Shown: one piece after another, positions 42,846-52,644 of the stretch
How the letters are laid out: each line of letters begins with the position of its first letter
Numbering within the stretch: position 1 is the first letter of the stretch
NCBI GenBank assembly: GCA_003023725.1
Contig: PXYT01000003.1
Location: 62,001 to 126,000 of the forward strand
Source of the DNA: Sulfobacillus benefaciens
Lineage (GTDB): Bacteria; Bacillota; Sulfobacillia; Sulfobacillales; Sulfobacillaceae
Direction of reading: 5' to 3'
DNA: 64,000 bases
Program-made: the position numbers and the translations under genes
Notes under the pieces: generated by a model
Told to the model about the DNA's origin: nothing
The model's input: only the letters and a program-made list of their open reading frames with translations
Database searches by the model: none

Positions 42846-44564
42846 CTATTTGTTAACTGGCTGTGCCGGTGCCGACGATTTGTCCGTAATAATGGGATCG
42901 GGAACGGGAATTTGACCTACCATCATAGTGCCTTCGGGCGTGCGGCCAACAATCGTTCGATACAAGCCGTTTACATCATCGCGGGTGGGATAGTCGAGGC
43001 GATAATGGAGGAATCCCCACCGACTTTCCTTTCGGTAGAGCGAAGACATGGTTGACATCTCGGCACAGTCCAAAATGAAAGGGACTTCCAGAGTTCTGCC
43101 TAATTCATGGGGATCATGGGCTGAAAGCCGGGGAATGTCCTGCATCCGAATGTCGCGGAAACGTTCCATGCCAATGTTCATCATGGTTCCGGACTTGGGG
43201 GGCGTGGAATACTGGCTAAAGGTTCTCCGTATCTTATATTCCACTTCTTCGTGATGGTACCCGTCGGAATTATGCAATGGGCGGTACACCCGTTCATATT
43301 CCTGGTCAATTTGAGCGGGATCAGGTTCGCTGGAAGACGCCCCTTTGGCATACAGCGCGGCGCTTTCGCCAGCCAGTTTGCCAATAACAAAGGCGCCTAA
43401 GAGGTATTGATGCGGTACTGAAGCCACGTCGCCTGCAGCGTACAGACCCTCAAGAGTGGTCCGGGCCTGTTCGTCAACCAAAATACCCGATGCACTATGG
43501 CCGCTGCACAGGCTTGGCTCGCTGAGTGACATTTCCAACATACGATGGCGATAATTTGTGCCGCGGTTAGCGTGAAATCGATCGCGACTGGGGCGTTCGT
43601 TCGAATGGAGCACGTGTTCGATAAACGCAATATCTTTTTCAGGCAAGTGGTCCAGTTTGAGGAATGCCGGCCATTGCCCACGTTGTTTAGCCTGGTACAT
43701 ATGCATAATTAGTTCGCCGCTCCAATAGTCATTGCCGGTTAGGCGTTCGCCGTCGGGATCTGCCGTGTAGCCTCCATAAGGGCCGGCAACATAGGCGCAG
43801 GCCGGACCATTGTAGTCTTTCAGCAAGGGAACAATCATCACCGCTTCCAGACTGGTTAGCTGAGCCCCGGCGCGATACGCCATGGCATAGCCGTCCCCGG
43901 CATTAGTCGGATTTTCGTAAGTGCCGTAGAGATAACCCGTAGCGGGAAGTCCTAGTCTGCCAGCGGCGCCGGTGGTCAAAATCACTGCGCTGGCTTTGAT
44001 TACGACAAATTCACCGGTAAACACATTGAGACCTGTCACGCCAACAACCCGGTTATTACGCGTCAAGATAGAAGTGGCCATGACTCGGTTGATGGTCGTA
44101 ATGTGTCGGGACTTCACCTTCTTATAAAGAATCCGTTTCAAATCGGATCCTTCCGGCATGGGAACCACGTACCGTCCTTCCATATGAACCTTGTGGACGA
44201 TAAAATCGCCTCGATCATCTTTGGAAAACTTCACACCCCAGCTATCCAGTTCCTTGACCATGGAGTACCCTTCCCGGGCGAAGTACAAAACCGTTCGTTG
44301 GTCCAAAATGCCGTCATTGGCCCGCGTAATTTCCCAGACATATTCTTCCGGTGTGGCTTTTCCGGGAATGACGGCATTATTGAGGCCGTCCATTCCCATG
44401 GCTATGGCTCCACTCCTGCGAATGTGTGCCTTTTCCAAGATGGTCACGTTCAAACCGGGAAATCTTTCCTTGGCTTTTATGGCTGCCATGGTTCCGGCGC
44501 TGCCGCCGCCAATTATCAGAACATCGGTTTCGTAGTTCCGTCGTAAACCCATAACATCGGACAT
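42846..44564 (-). CDS. AprA-like FAD-dependent oxidoreductase (fumarate reductase/APS reductase superfamily)
   Basis: A 572-residue flavoprotein. The FAD motif is VLIIGGGSAGTMAAIKAKE, followed by ILEKAHIRRSGAIAMGMDGLNNAV, which is characteristic of AprA-type proteins (EKAxxxRSGAxAMG), and TGAAGRLGLPATGYLYGTYENPTNAGDGYAMAYRAGA. EGLYAAGDVAS closes the FAD site. At about 570 residues it is shorter than dissimilatory AprA (about 620-660), and no sat or qmo genes are near. A role in sulfate reduction or sulfite oxidation is therefore not assured. The enzyme probably oxidises or reduces a small sulfur or carboxylate compound with the ferredoxin as partner. ATG 44564 (or GTG 44567) follows GGGGAGGTC. 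First gene of the four-gene operon. Confidence 0.85.
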   Translation of the reverse strand: MSDVMGLRRNYETDVLIIGGGSAGTMAAIKAKERFPGLNVTILEKAHIRRSGAIAMGMDGLNNAVIPGKATPEEYVWEITRANDGILDQRTVLYFAREGYSMVKELDSWGVKFSKDDRGDFIVHKVHMEGRYVVPMPEGSDLKRILYKKVKSRHITTINRVMATSILTRNNRVVGVTGLNVFTGEFVVIKASAVILTTGAAGRLGLPATGYLYGTYENPTNAGDGYAMAYRAGAQLTSLEAVMIVPLLKDYNGPACAYVAGPYGGYTADPDGERLTGNDYWSGELIMHMYQAKQRGQWPAFLKLDHLPEKDIAFIEHVLHSNERPSRDRFHANRGTNYRHRMLEMSLSEPSLCSGHSASGILVDEQARTTLEGLYAAGDVASVPHQYLLGAFVIGKLAGESAALYAKGASSSEPDPAQIDQEYERVYRPLHNSDGYHHEEVEYKIRRTFSQYSTPPKSGTMMNIGMERFRDIRMQDIPRLSAHDPHELGRTLEVPFILDCAEMSTMSSLYRKESRWGFLHYRLDYPTRDDVNGLYRTIVGRTPEGTMMVGQIPVPDPIITDKSSAPAQPVNK

Positions 44565-44662
44565 CACTGTGACCTCCCCGAATCATGAAATATCCAATCA
44601 TCACCATCAAACATGACATGAAACGATATTAAGTTCCCACAAATCTTACAAATAACAAGTCA

Positions 44663-44691
44663 AATATGTCATGAACATGACGCGTTATCAA
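44663..44691 (-). promoter_or_regulatory. Promoter with palindromic operator in its spacer, upstream of the AprA-like operon
   Basis: On the minus strand TTGATA (-35, 44691-44686) and CATATT (-10, 44668-44663) are exactly 17 bases apart. The spacer contains the palindrome GTCATG-TT-CATGAC (44681-44668). Further CATGAC half-sites lie at 44612-44617 and 44692-44697. The arrangement suggests repression or MerR-like spacer control by the HTH/substrate-binding regulator encoded at the end of this operon. Confidence 0.6.
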
Positions 44692-44697
44692 CATGAC

Positions 44698-45893
44698 CAA
44701 GAAATAATGATGATAAATGACGATTTGGATGGGAAGGTTTAGGATGTGGACGCTTATGTCAGTCCTTACACATCGATGTGAGACGATGAGCCGCATGGAG
44801 TATCCGTTATAGAAACCTCCGCAATTTCCCAGCTGTCATGAAGTCAGCCGGCATCCCAGAGAATCACAGCATAGTAAAGAATACCGTCGTTGCGGTGCTC
44901 CATTGCGATCGCCGAGTGTGAATTCCGAATGACAAGGCGAGAAGGTATCTTTTCATTCGGAATTCTAGAGGATAAAGTGTGACCGTTCACCGCAACCGCG
45001 GGGTTGTTGGCCAAGGCGGCGGCTGGCATTCTCCCCAGATTTACAGGAATTTGCGTAGCGTGATAGGGAGCGTGCTGGACTTCCACTGCACGTCGCCAGA
45101 GATTGTGCAATGCCCACCATGAGCGCGAACTCGTGGCGATGGAGGAAAAATACCTACCAGACGTGGGTTCGCGCCTTAATAACTCATCTTCAGACGATCA
45201 GGAAACCGGTGGCCACCGCGGTCGCGGCGCGGTCCATGAAGGGCGCGTGAAGAAAAGGAAAACGCGGAACCTATGAGAAAGTCCGGACGTTGATCGCGGC
45301 GGGGTGCTCGGGTTTATGCGGGACTTCCGGGTGGGATAGACGAACAGTCAGGCTGGGAAGGATGGGCGGATGATCAAAATCCACAAAAGATTTCCGGAAT
45401 TTTTCGCAACCTGCCCGTCGCCGAAATCGTTTGCTCTCCGCAATGATATTTCGACCTTCAAGAGGCAAGGATTGCTGGTCTTTGAATTCAAAAGGTCTTG
45501 CAGGACGAACACTTAATGCCAGAGCCTCCAAAATTCCGTCCTGCAATGATTCGTACACCAAATCATCGAAGGTGGGGTATAGTGTATCCCTCCTTGATGA
45601 TCGTGGCCCCCCACTAAATAGTTACTCCTTGGTCAGGACATTGTACGAGGCTAGAATGTTCAAGGGGTGGCTGATGCCGACAGCATGAAGAACCAAGGGA
45701 ACACCGAGATCCTGTAGTTTGATTCTTGCGGCAATTCAAAGGACGCGGATTGGAATTTGTCATTGTGCTGGCAGATTGTTCGCAGCGGCAACCCTTGATG
45801 ATATGTGACAAAGATTAGATTATGCCCAGGACACTTCCTGACCTTTGTCAAATATGGCACTGATATTGTGGGCAGCGATCCCTTTTCCAAAAC
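44698..45893. other. 1.2-kb region without a recognisable gene
   Basis: Several frames of 60-96 codons lack ribosome sites and known domains. The longest (45271-45561, minus strand; FEFKDQQSLPLEGRNIIAESKRFRRR) looks protein-like but is isolated by stops, so a decayed gene is possible. Another GTCATG half-site lies at 44835-44840. No terminator was found. Confidence 0.35.
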
Positions 45894-46982
45894 TTATGAC
45901 AGGGACCCAAGGACCTGTGAGGTTTCCTTGATGAGAACAGCCATTAAGTCACCGGCTCCGTACTCCCGGCTGAGGGGGGAACCTTGTCCGGCCCAAAGCG
46001 ACATGAAATCGGGTCGGGAATTTTTGGCGGCCCAGTTTCGTATCGGTGTGGTAAGAGCGTTTTGAACGGGATAAGGAGGAATCGACCCTTGGTACTGTTT
46101 CATCGAAGTGATGAAGGTGTTTTGAATGATTCGGGCCGGCTTTCCGGAAAATGCTGTTGTCAACACATTTTTTTGCCGGTGACTGGCGAGTACCGCCTCC
46201 TTGTATTGGGAATGAGCTCCACACTCCCTGGCGGGAATAAAGGCGGTCCCCATTTGAACTCCAGCGGCTCCTAGCGCCAAAGCGGCGACAATGCCACGAC
46301 CATCCATGATTCCCCCCGAGGCGATGACTGGCACTTTGATTTCATCGGCAATCTGGGGCACCAGAGCCACAAGTCCTACAAGAGATGAATCGTCAGAATC
46401 GAGAAAGGAACCTCGGTGTCCTCCGGCTTCGGAACCTTGCGCAATGACAGCGTCAACACCTGCCTTTTCCAGTTCAAATGCTTCCGCCACCGTGGTGGCG
46501 GTTCCCATAACGCGGATATTTCGGGCTTTTAGCGTCTCGATATCAGGGGCCGCTGGACAACCGAAGGTAAAGCTAAAGATGGGGACCTGCTCCTCAATAA
46601 TGACCGCCATCTGTTCCGAAAAGTCAAATGGTGTGTGATCTAGAGACAACTGCGAAATCTCCTCGCCGATTTCCGGGGGAATGTCCTTCAGTGATCTCAG
46701 GTACTGCTTCATCGAGGTGATGGCCTCTCTGTTGACATCGTGAAGATCTCTCTGAGGAATAAAGAGATTGATGGCAAAGGGATTTTTCGTGAGTTGGCGA
46801 ATTTTCCGGATGGCCACGCGAATCGATTGTGGAGACATGTATCCGGCCCCAAAAGAACCGAGTCCTCCAGCGTCGGAAACAGCGGCCACCAATTCCGGGG
46901 TGGAAAGCCCGCCTGCCATAGGAGCCTGAATAATGGGGTAACGGATTCCGAGTATACGCGTAATAACGGTATCATTCCACAT
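45894..46982 (-). CDS. Nitronate monooxygenase (2-nitropropane dioxygenase family)
   Basis: A 362-residue FMN enzyme with a TIM-barrel fold. RYPIIQAPMAGGLSTPELVAAVSDAGGLGSFGAG is the N-terminal FMN signature; VDAVIAQGSEAGGHRG carries the catalytic histidine and IASGGIMDGRGIVAALALGAAGVQMGTAF the phosphate-binding region. It oxidises propionate-3-nitronate and other nitroalkane anions. GAGGAGGAAATATT precedes ATG 46982. It is monocistronic. The 14-mer GGGATAAGGGGGTA about 220 bases upstream is shared with the formamidase upstream region, hinting at common control of nitrogen-releasing enzymes. Confidence 0.92.
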   Translation of the reverse strand: MWNDTVITRILGIRYPIIQAPMAGGLSTPELVAAVSDAGGLGSFGAGYMSPQSIRVAIRKIRQLTKNPFAINLFIPQRDLHDVNREAITSMKQYLRSLKDIPPEIGEEISQLSLDHTPFDFSEQMAVIIEEQVPIFSFTFGCPAAPDIETLKARNIRVMGTATTVAEAFELEKAGVDAVIAQGSEAGGHRGSFLDSDDSSLVGLVALVPQIADEIKVPVIASGGIMDGRGIVAALALGAAGVQMGTAFIPARECGAHSQYKEAVLASHRQKNVLTTAFSGKPARIIQNTFITSMKQYQGSIPPYPVQNALTTPIRNWAAKNSRPDFMSLWAGQGSPLSREYGAGDLMAVLIKETSQVLGSLS

Positions 46983-47858
46983 AATATTTCCTCCTCATAC
47001 CATTTGTCTTTTGACTAGCCATTTATCTATGCCATTAAGCGTTTCTTTGTTTTGTAGAAATCTGGAAGTCCCGTTTTTTGAACATAAAGCCTATGCATTC
47101 CACAACGCCGGGATTACCAAAAAACCTTCATTGGGTGGATTTCTGGGGGCCCCGGATGTCCTCCGCCATTCCAGTGAGACCAGAGTAAGCGCCAGCGCTA
47201 CCCCCTTATCCCCCATAATATCACTACTATAGGCCGTAATGGATTTTAAAGAGGCGAAGTCCAAACGACCAGGACCTGCGGTTATGGGGGGTATATCCTG
47301 TCACTCATTTCACCGACAACGAAAGAGGAATATATTTCATTGGAGCGGGGTATGGCAAAGACCCACAAAGTGACCCCGGTCTTTCTCTCACGATTTGAAG
47401 AATGGCCGCAACCCGCTGGCGGGTCATCGGGAATGACGATTCAGGACATGACGCTGTCCTGGGATGGGGGGCTTGGATGCGCAGCAGATGACGCTTAAAG
47501 AAAATACCCATGAATTATGTACCAGGACAATAGCAGGACTGCTGTTGTCCTCATCAAAGAGACGGTAAGGAGACTCCTCGGTTGCATGACGTTCCTCGCC
47601 GTCTACCTATATTTTCCGTTAGTTGGCCCCTGTACAAACTCACAACGAACGGTCCTGGGGCTACCGTTGCCGGCTCTTCATCGTGTCACGTGAAATTCTG
47701 TCACCAATAGACAGACTTGTCCGCGGATTCGGCCGAGTCTGTTCCACTGTGCGCTCGCGCTCCGCCAAACAGATGGCCTGACAACGCGATGCTCCCGGTG
47801 GCTGAGAGAATAGGGTCTATCCGCAAGAAACTTCCGAGGTCAGCGAAAAATAGGGAAT
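46983..47858. other. 0.9-kb region; holds a regulatory motif shared with the formamidase upstream region
   Basis: On the minus strand GGGATAAGGGGGTA lies at 47212-47199, pointing toward the nitronate monooxygenase gene. The rest has only short frames without ribosome sites. No gene was recognised. Confidence 0.4.
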
Positions 47859-48458
47859 TCATGTTGGCAGGACGGCTAGATGCACCATGATGATGATAAT
47901 GGTGACCTGAAAGATACCTTGCACTGCAGCTAGGCGCCGATTTCGAAACGTTAGACGCTTTAGCGTTTCAGGATCGGGAGTCGCGCCCCGCATTTCCTTC
48001 AGCATGCGGAAATTGGTTGGAAGCATAATGCCAATTCCGACAATGGTCAATATGAGAACAACAATTCCGGCAGCCACAATCCACGGGAAAACGATGCTGT
48101 GGCTAACGGCAAATCCGTCGTATTTGGCTACATACCATCCGGCCGTGCCGGTGGTTATGGCCAAGATAGGCATGTAGAGAAAGGTATTGGGAATAAGACG
48201 GCTTTGTATGGCCAGCCGCTGGGACGAAGACAGATGTTTCCAGATTGGTCCCAAAACAAAACCGAGAAAGATATCGGCACCCGTCCACAAGGACCCGGCC
48301 ATCACGTGCGTGAACAAAAGAAGAGAAAAGCTGTGAAGGATCAAAGCGATAATCATAAGAACGGGAAGAAGTAAGATCCACCACGTCAATTTGCGCCACG
48401 GGATAATAGGTGTAGCTGCATCAGGTAGCAGTACGGGATCTCGTGTTTCCGTCTCCAT
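47859..48458 (-). CDS. Polytopic membrane protein (CopD/DUF2269-like)
   Basis: ATG 48458 is chosen for the GGAGGCAAACCC before it, giving 199 residues with four to five membrane helices. The helix pair LLLFTHVMAGSLWTGADIFLGFVLGP and the basic loop RLIPNTFLYMPILAITTGTAGWYV resemble DUF2269/CopD-type proteins, where histidines at helix ends may bind heme or copper. No firm family assignment is possible. It stands alone, with a control region of about 400 bases upstream. Confidence 0.6.
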   Translation of the reverse strand: METETRDPVLLPDAATPIIPWRKLTWWILLLPVLMIIALILHSFSLLLFTHVMAGSLWTGADIFLGFVLGPIWKHLSSSQRLAIQSRLIPNTFLYMPILAITTGTAGWYVAKYDGFAVSHSIVFPWIVAAGIVVLILTIVGIGIMLPTNFRMLKEMRGATPDPETLKRLTFRNRRLAAVQGIFQVTIIIIMVHLAVLPT

Positions 48459-48893
48459 GGGTTTGCCTCCATTGCGCATTGGATTTGTATTCTGTTACAC
48501 GAGGGTGATAAAATTCGAAAACACATTTAATGACAAACGCTTCTATAAATAGATATAGCGGCGGAAAAATGCCGATGACCTCGGAGATCAACCGATTTTT
48601 AATTGAAGGGTAATTGCCGTTTGCATCTAGGCCATCATCCGTTTTCCGACCATGCTGAGAACAACTATATTTTAGCAGATTTGGCAAATACCATAGGACA
48701 CTGTTCGCCTAGCGATATACTCCCTTGGAAGCATTGGATGCTCTTCAAGCACGTGATCTGGGAGGGACACGGGCCTGGCCGCCACCATCGCGGGACTTCA
48801 AAATGCTTTAAATGGAATCGAATCTTGTCGTCAATGAGAGGTGCTCGGAAAGGATGCGGTCGCCGCAAACTTAGCCGCCAAGAGGCCATCGTG
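48459..48893. other. Intergenic region without a recognised gene
   Basis: The first 150 bases upstream of the membrane protein gene are AT-rich and should hold its promoter. The remainder has short frames only, and nothing else was recognised. Confidence 0.3.
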
Positions 48894-49802
48894 TCAAGAG
48901 TGGGAAGTTGCCGAGGGGTTCGGCAAGGCGCGTGCCCACCGGATGAGTGTCATCCGTTCAAAACAGCGAATGTCAGGCATGGGAGCATGGGTATCGAGCA
49001 AAATTCGCCACGTGTCAAAGGCCGTGCGTAAGGGGACTGGATATTGCGAGGGGGCATCAAGAATTTTATTCAAGATTTTCAAGGCTCCCCGAAGCTGACC
49101 ATGGGACCAGTGGGTGAACAGGGCGGCAATCCAAATGGCAATCTGCACTCTGGCATCATGGTTCCGGCGCCACAATTCCTCGAGTATTTCATGGGCTTCG
49201 AAATACTGCCCAGCAATAAGGGCCTGATTAAATTGAAACCAGATGAGTTGTTCCGGATGCGTAAAGGCCAGCGGATAATAGCCCCGAACCCAGCGAGATT
49301 CGGGGCGCACCTCGACCAGGATGACATCCGACACCAAGGTGGGAACAGGGTAACTCAAAGACACCAAATTTTCCGCTCTGTCCACCTCTTCTGGAGTCAA
49401 ATGATCGGCTAGTGTGACGTGGGGAACCCACGAGGAAGGGAGATACGCGGCGAAGACAGACGCTCGCGTGTCCATTAAGGTGTCCAGCCATTGTTTTTGG
49501 AGACGGAAGAGGCTGGGGTTCGAACGGGGAGCGAGATATAAGACGGACGAAGGTCCGGAGAAAGTTTGCGTCGTGTCAAGGACCACGGTGTCCCCCATTG
49601 GTTCGGATTCTTGGACCAGCCGTGAGATTACCGGTGCGATTCTTTCCGGGTTTACATCTTGCCACACATACAAAGACAGATGGGGATATTCCGGGTCTCC
49701 CTGAAGCACCGCTCGGAGTCCTTGCTCCGCCAGTACAGACCACATCGTCATCACGAAATCGGTGGTCTGGTTGTCAAACAAGAGCTCCAACGCATAAATC
49801 AC
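48894..49802 (-). CDS. 2H-phosphoesterase (2'-5' RNA ligase-like) fused to a DUF309 domain
   Basis: A 302-residue protein from GTG 49802 (AAGGGTGA seven bases upstream). The N-terminal 180 residues have the two catalytic HxS/T motifs of 2H phosphoesterases, PHLSLYV and PHVTLAD, about 80 residues apart; this family cleaves or joins 2',3'-cyclic phosphate or 2'-5' linked RNA ends. The C-terminal 110 residues match DUF309: WFQFNQALIAGQYFEAHEILEELWRR. DUF309 is usually a free protein of about 130 residues of unknown role, so the fusion links it to RNA-end or cyclic-phosphate chemistry. It stands alone between long stretches without recognised genes. Confidence 0.8.
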   Translation of the reverse strand: MIYALELLFDNQTTDFVMTMWSVLAEQGLRAVLQGDPEYPHLSLYVWQDVNPERIAPVISRLVQESEPMGDTVVLDTTQTFSGPSSVLYLAPRSNPSLFRLQKQWLDTLMDTRASVFAAYLPSSWVPHVTLADHLTPEEVDRAENLVSLSYPVPTLVSDVILVEVRPESRWVRGYYPLAFTHPEQLIWFQFNQALIAGQYFEAHEILEELWRRNHDARVQIAIWIAALFTHWSHGQLRGALKILNKILDAPSQYPVPLRTAFDTWRILLDTHAPMPDIRCFERMTLIRWARALPNPSATSHS

Positions 49803-50487
49803 CGTTTGTCACCCTTCCCAGTTGTGCATTAGAATTGCCTCTATTTTGTGTCTAGGGGATAACCTTTACCGGCCCATCATAAGACAGGAACGGGATTCTC
49901 GCAAGAAGACGGGAAGAGAATCATGGTAAGTGGCTACGGGTCACGAGGATTCAACGGGAATTGCGCCGGAGCCGTTCTGGCGACAGATGACCGCATCATT
50001 GTTGGCAAGGAGGTTCCGTGGACCGCATGGGCTGGGCAGTGCACCCTTGCGGCGAAGGGTTGAGTACAGGCGATTTAATTTAAAAGGTAGACGTTTGATA
50101 CGCAAGTTTCCTTCCTTCGGGAGACGCGTGAAGAGCTGGGTGTTGGGTGCAGCGATACCGCGTGTATTACGTCTTTATGGTAGAAATCAGAGGATTTCAT
50201 CATCTTTTGTCGTGGTTTATGCTCTCATGCTGAGTGCCAATAAGTTCGGTGCGATCGTCTTATATGCCAGAACCAAGACGCCCGCAATCTTTCGGAACTC
50301 AGTCAACTCCACTTCTTGTGGCGCCGGATCCTAAGTTTGTGGAATCACGGCACGGCTGTCACGAGACGACGACCCCGCCATGGCGAATTCCCCTCCAGAC
50401 CCGCTGGTACACTTGGCGCTTAACGCTATGTCAGGCCGTCGTCTCGATTCTCCTCCTCTCCTCTACTGCGCGAAATGCGGGGCCGGA
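49803..50487. other. 0.7-kb region without a recognisable gene
   Basis: A plus-strand frame of 134 codons (49930-50334) and an overlapping one (50234-50731, running into the MMPL gene antisense) have no known domain. Neither has a ribosome site. Probably non-coding or decayed. Confidence 0.35.
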
Positions 50488-52644
50488 TCATACAGAACCC
50501 GGCCACCAGTTCCATTTTCCTAACAGCCGCATGATGGAGGGAACGAGTACGAGTCGCACAACCGTGGCATCCAGCAAAATCGCAATACCTAAACCAATTC
50601 CCAGTTCCTGCATGAATTCTAATCCAATCACGCCAAAGGCGACGAAGACCGTCACCATGATCAGAGCGGCTCCCGTTATGATGCGGCCCGTGTCCGCCAG
50701 TCCTCGCGCAATGGCCTCCCGGTCGGGGTAATGATCACGATGATAATCCATGATACGGGTCAAGAGAAAAACTTCATAGTCCGTGGAAAGCCCAAACAGG
50801 ACGGAAAAGAGAATCAAGGGAGTCGTCCAGTCAATGGCTCCAACGCCGTGAATTCCCGTGAGAGGTGCTGTGAAGCCGTCTTGAAAGATGAGAACCAAAA
50901 GACCCGAAGAAGCGAGAACCGACAAAAAATTCATAGCCACAGCCTTAATAGCGAGGGCCAGGGAGTGGAAGAGGCGAAAAAGCAGGACCATCGTGGTCAG
51001 CGCAATCAGAAACGCTACAACCGGAAGCCAGTGAAGAATTAAGCCGATAACATCAACAGTATAGGCAACTCCTCCCCCGACCAAAACCTGACCCTTGAAT
51101 AACGACGAATAATGCAACGACCGCAGGCGGCGTACCAGGGCCTGCGTCCTCTGAGATTCGGCCCGCGAATTTGGGAACACGGTTAAAAGAAAGACCTTGC
51201 GGGAGGGGGACAAAGATCCGTGCAATCCTGGCGGGGGGGCCAGGCGGAATGCGGGCGCCGGCAACGAGGGCAGAGGCGGAAGAACCTGATGAACATCGGG
51301 TTGGTGGGCGATAAGGGTCCGAACCCGCTGGATCTGACGATAGGCTGTCTCGTTATAAAGGCCTGAGGGTTTGCGTAGCACAACCCACAAAGCACCGCCG
51401 ATTCCGGGAAACGTATGCTTGAGCCACAAGTCATAGGTTTTACGGGTCTGAGAAGATGCCGGCAACGTATTGACCCCGGGATTCCAAAATCGGATGGAAT
51501 GAACCGGCCAGGCCAAGGTGAGTAAAAACAAGGCCGACAGCACGAGGCCCAGTCCCGGCCGCTTCATGACCCGACGGGCCCAGGACTGCCACCACCGAGT
51601 TGGTGTGTCACGCCTTTGGCGGCGAGGCCAGTCTAGCCACGGATCCAGAAGGACCAAGACTGCCGGCAACAGCGTGAGTGCGGCTACCACGGTAGCCAGT
51701 ACCGCTGCGAGAGATCCCAGAGCCATGGATCGCATTAAGGGCTGGTTGACCAGGAGAATGACCGCAAAAGCACTGGCGACGATGCTGCCGGAAAACAAAA
51801 CAGCGCGTCCTGCTGTGGCTGCGGCGATTTTGGCGGAATCGCGGGCATCATGGGTCGATCTGGCTAGACGGTAGCGGTGAACCATTAACAAGGCATAATC
51901 AATACCGACCCCGAGTCCGATCATGGCAGCTGCATCTTCCACTTCCGGGGCTATGGCCATAACGCGGGCAATGAGATCAATCCCGGCCAGTCCCACGGTA
52001 ATACCCCCAAACCCGATGGCGAGAGGACCAATCGGCGCGATGACGCTGCGAAAAATCCAGACCAAGGCCACCAGGGTTAATGGGAAACTCCAGATTTCCG
52101 CTTCTTTGAGATCTTTGTCGACTTGAGCGGTAAAAGACCGTTCCAAGGGTACCAGCCCGGTTAACCCTCCGCTAAGACCAGGTGGAGTCTTTTTCAAAAG
52201 GGCACGCAAGGGATTTACGGCTTTGGTTGCGGCCAATGAATTGGATGTGGTCTGTTTAAAGAAGATAGTGCCGTACATAACGTGGCCGTCCGGTGACGTG
52301 ATAAGTTGGTTCATGGCGGGAATCCGGGAAATTCCGGGAACCTTGTGCATTGACGCCAGGATCCGTGCCATAGCCTTATGGTATTGGGGCTGGTCAACTT
52401 GTCCCGGAGAAGAAAACACAACCGTGGCCGTGGAATTGGCCAGTGTGCCAAATTGGTGCTGCACAATGTTTTGCACATGTTGTGACGGGCTGCCTGGAAC
52501 GCCTAATCCGTCCGTTTTGAACTGTTGGGACAAGTTTAGCGTTAGGGGCAGTGCAGCAATAAAAATGAGGAACCAAATCACAATGGTGTGCCAAGGATGG
52601 TGGACAATCCATTGTGTCAGTCTTGTTCTGCTCAAGGGACCCAT
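50488..52644 (-). CDS. MMPL-family RND-type transporter
   Basis: A 718-residue transporter from ATG 52644 (TTG 52647 also possible; the ribosome site is weak). It has the MMPL layout: helix 1 (WHTIVIWFLIFIAALPLTLNL), a large outside domain, helices 2-6 with the motif GLGVGIDYALLMVHRYR, then a second copy of the same layout with FGLSTDYEVFLLTRIMDYH. The two GxxxDY motifs provide the proton-relay Asp-Tyr pairs. Such proteins export lipids, siderophores or hydrophobic compounds. No partner gene is adjacent. Confidence 0.9.
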   Translation of the reverse strand: MGPLSRTRLTQWIVHHPWHTIVIWFLIFIAALPLTLNLSQQFKTDGLGVPGSPSQHVQNIVQHQFGTLANSTATVVFSSPGQVDQPQYHKAMARILASMHKVPGISRIPAMNQLITSPDGHVMYGTIFFKQTTSNSLAATKAVNPLRALLKKTPPGLSGGLTGLVPLERSFTAQVDKDLKEAEIWSFPLTLVALVWIFRSVIAPIGPLAIGFGGITVGLAGIDLIARVMAIAPEVEDAAAMIGLGVGIDYALLMVHRYRLARSTHDARDSAKIAAATAGRAVLFSGSIVASAFAVILLVNQPLMRSMALGSLAAVLATVVAALTLLPAVLVLLDPWLDWPRRQRRDTPTRWWQSWARRVMKRPGLGLVLSALFLLTLAWPVHSIRFWNPGVNTLPASSQTRKTYDLWLKHTFPGIGGALWVVLRKPSGLYNETAYRQIQRVRTLIAHQPDVHQVLPPLPSLPAPAFRLAPPPGLHGSLSPSRKVFLLTVFPNSRAESQRTQALVRRLRSLHYSSLFKGQVLVGGGVAYTVDVIGLILHWLPVVAFLIALTTMVLLFRLFHSLALAIKAVAMNFLSVLASSGLLVLIFQDGFTAPLTGIHGVGAIDWTTPLILFSVLFGLSTDYEVFLLTRIMDYHRDHYPDREAIARGLADTGRIITGAALIMVTVFVAFGVIGLEFMQELGIGLGIAILLDATVVRLVLVPSIMRLLGKWNWWPGSV

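Noticed and set aside
42846-44564. Calling the flavoprotein a true adenylylsulfate reductase AprA
   Set aside because: It is about 60-80 residues too short and lacks sat, qmo and dsr neighbours, so only AprA-like is justified.
49930-50334. 134-codon plus-strand frame
   Set aside because: No ribosome site or domain; arginine-rich composition suggests a chance frame or decayed DNA.
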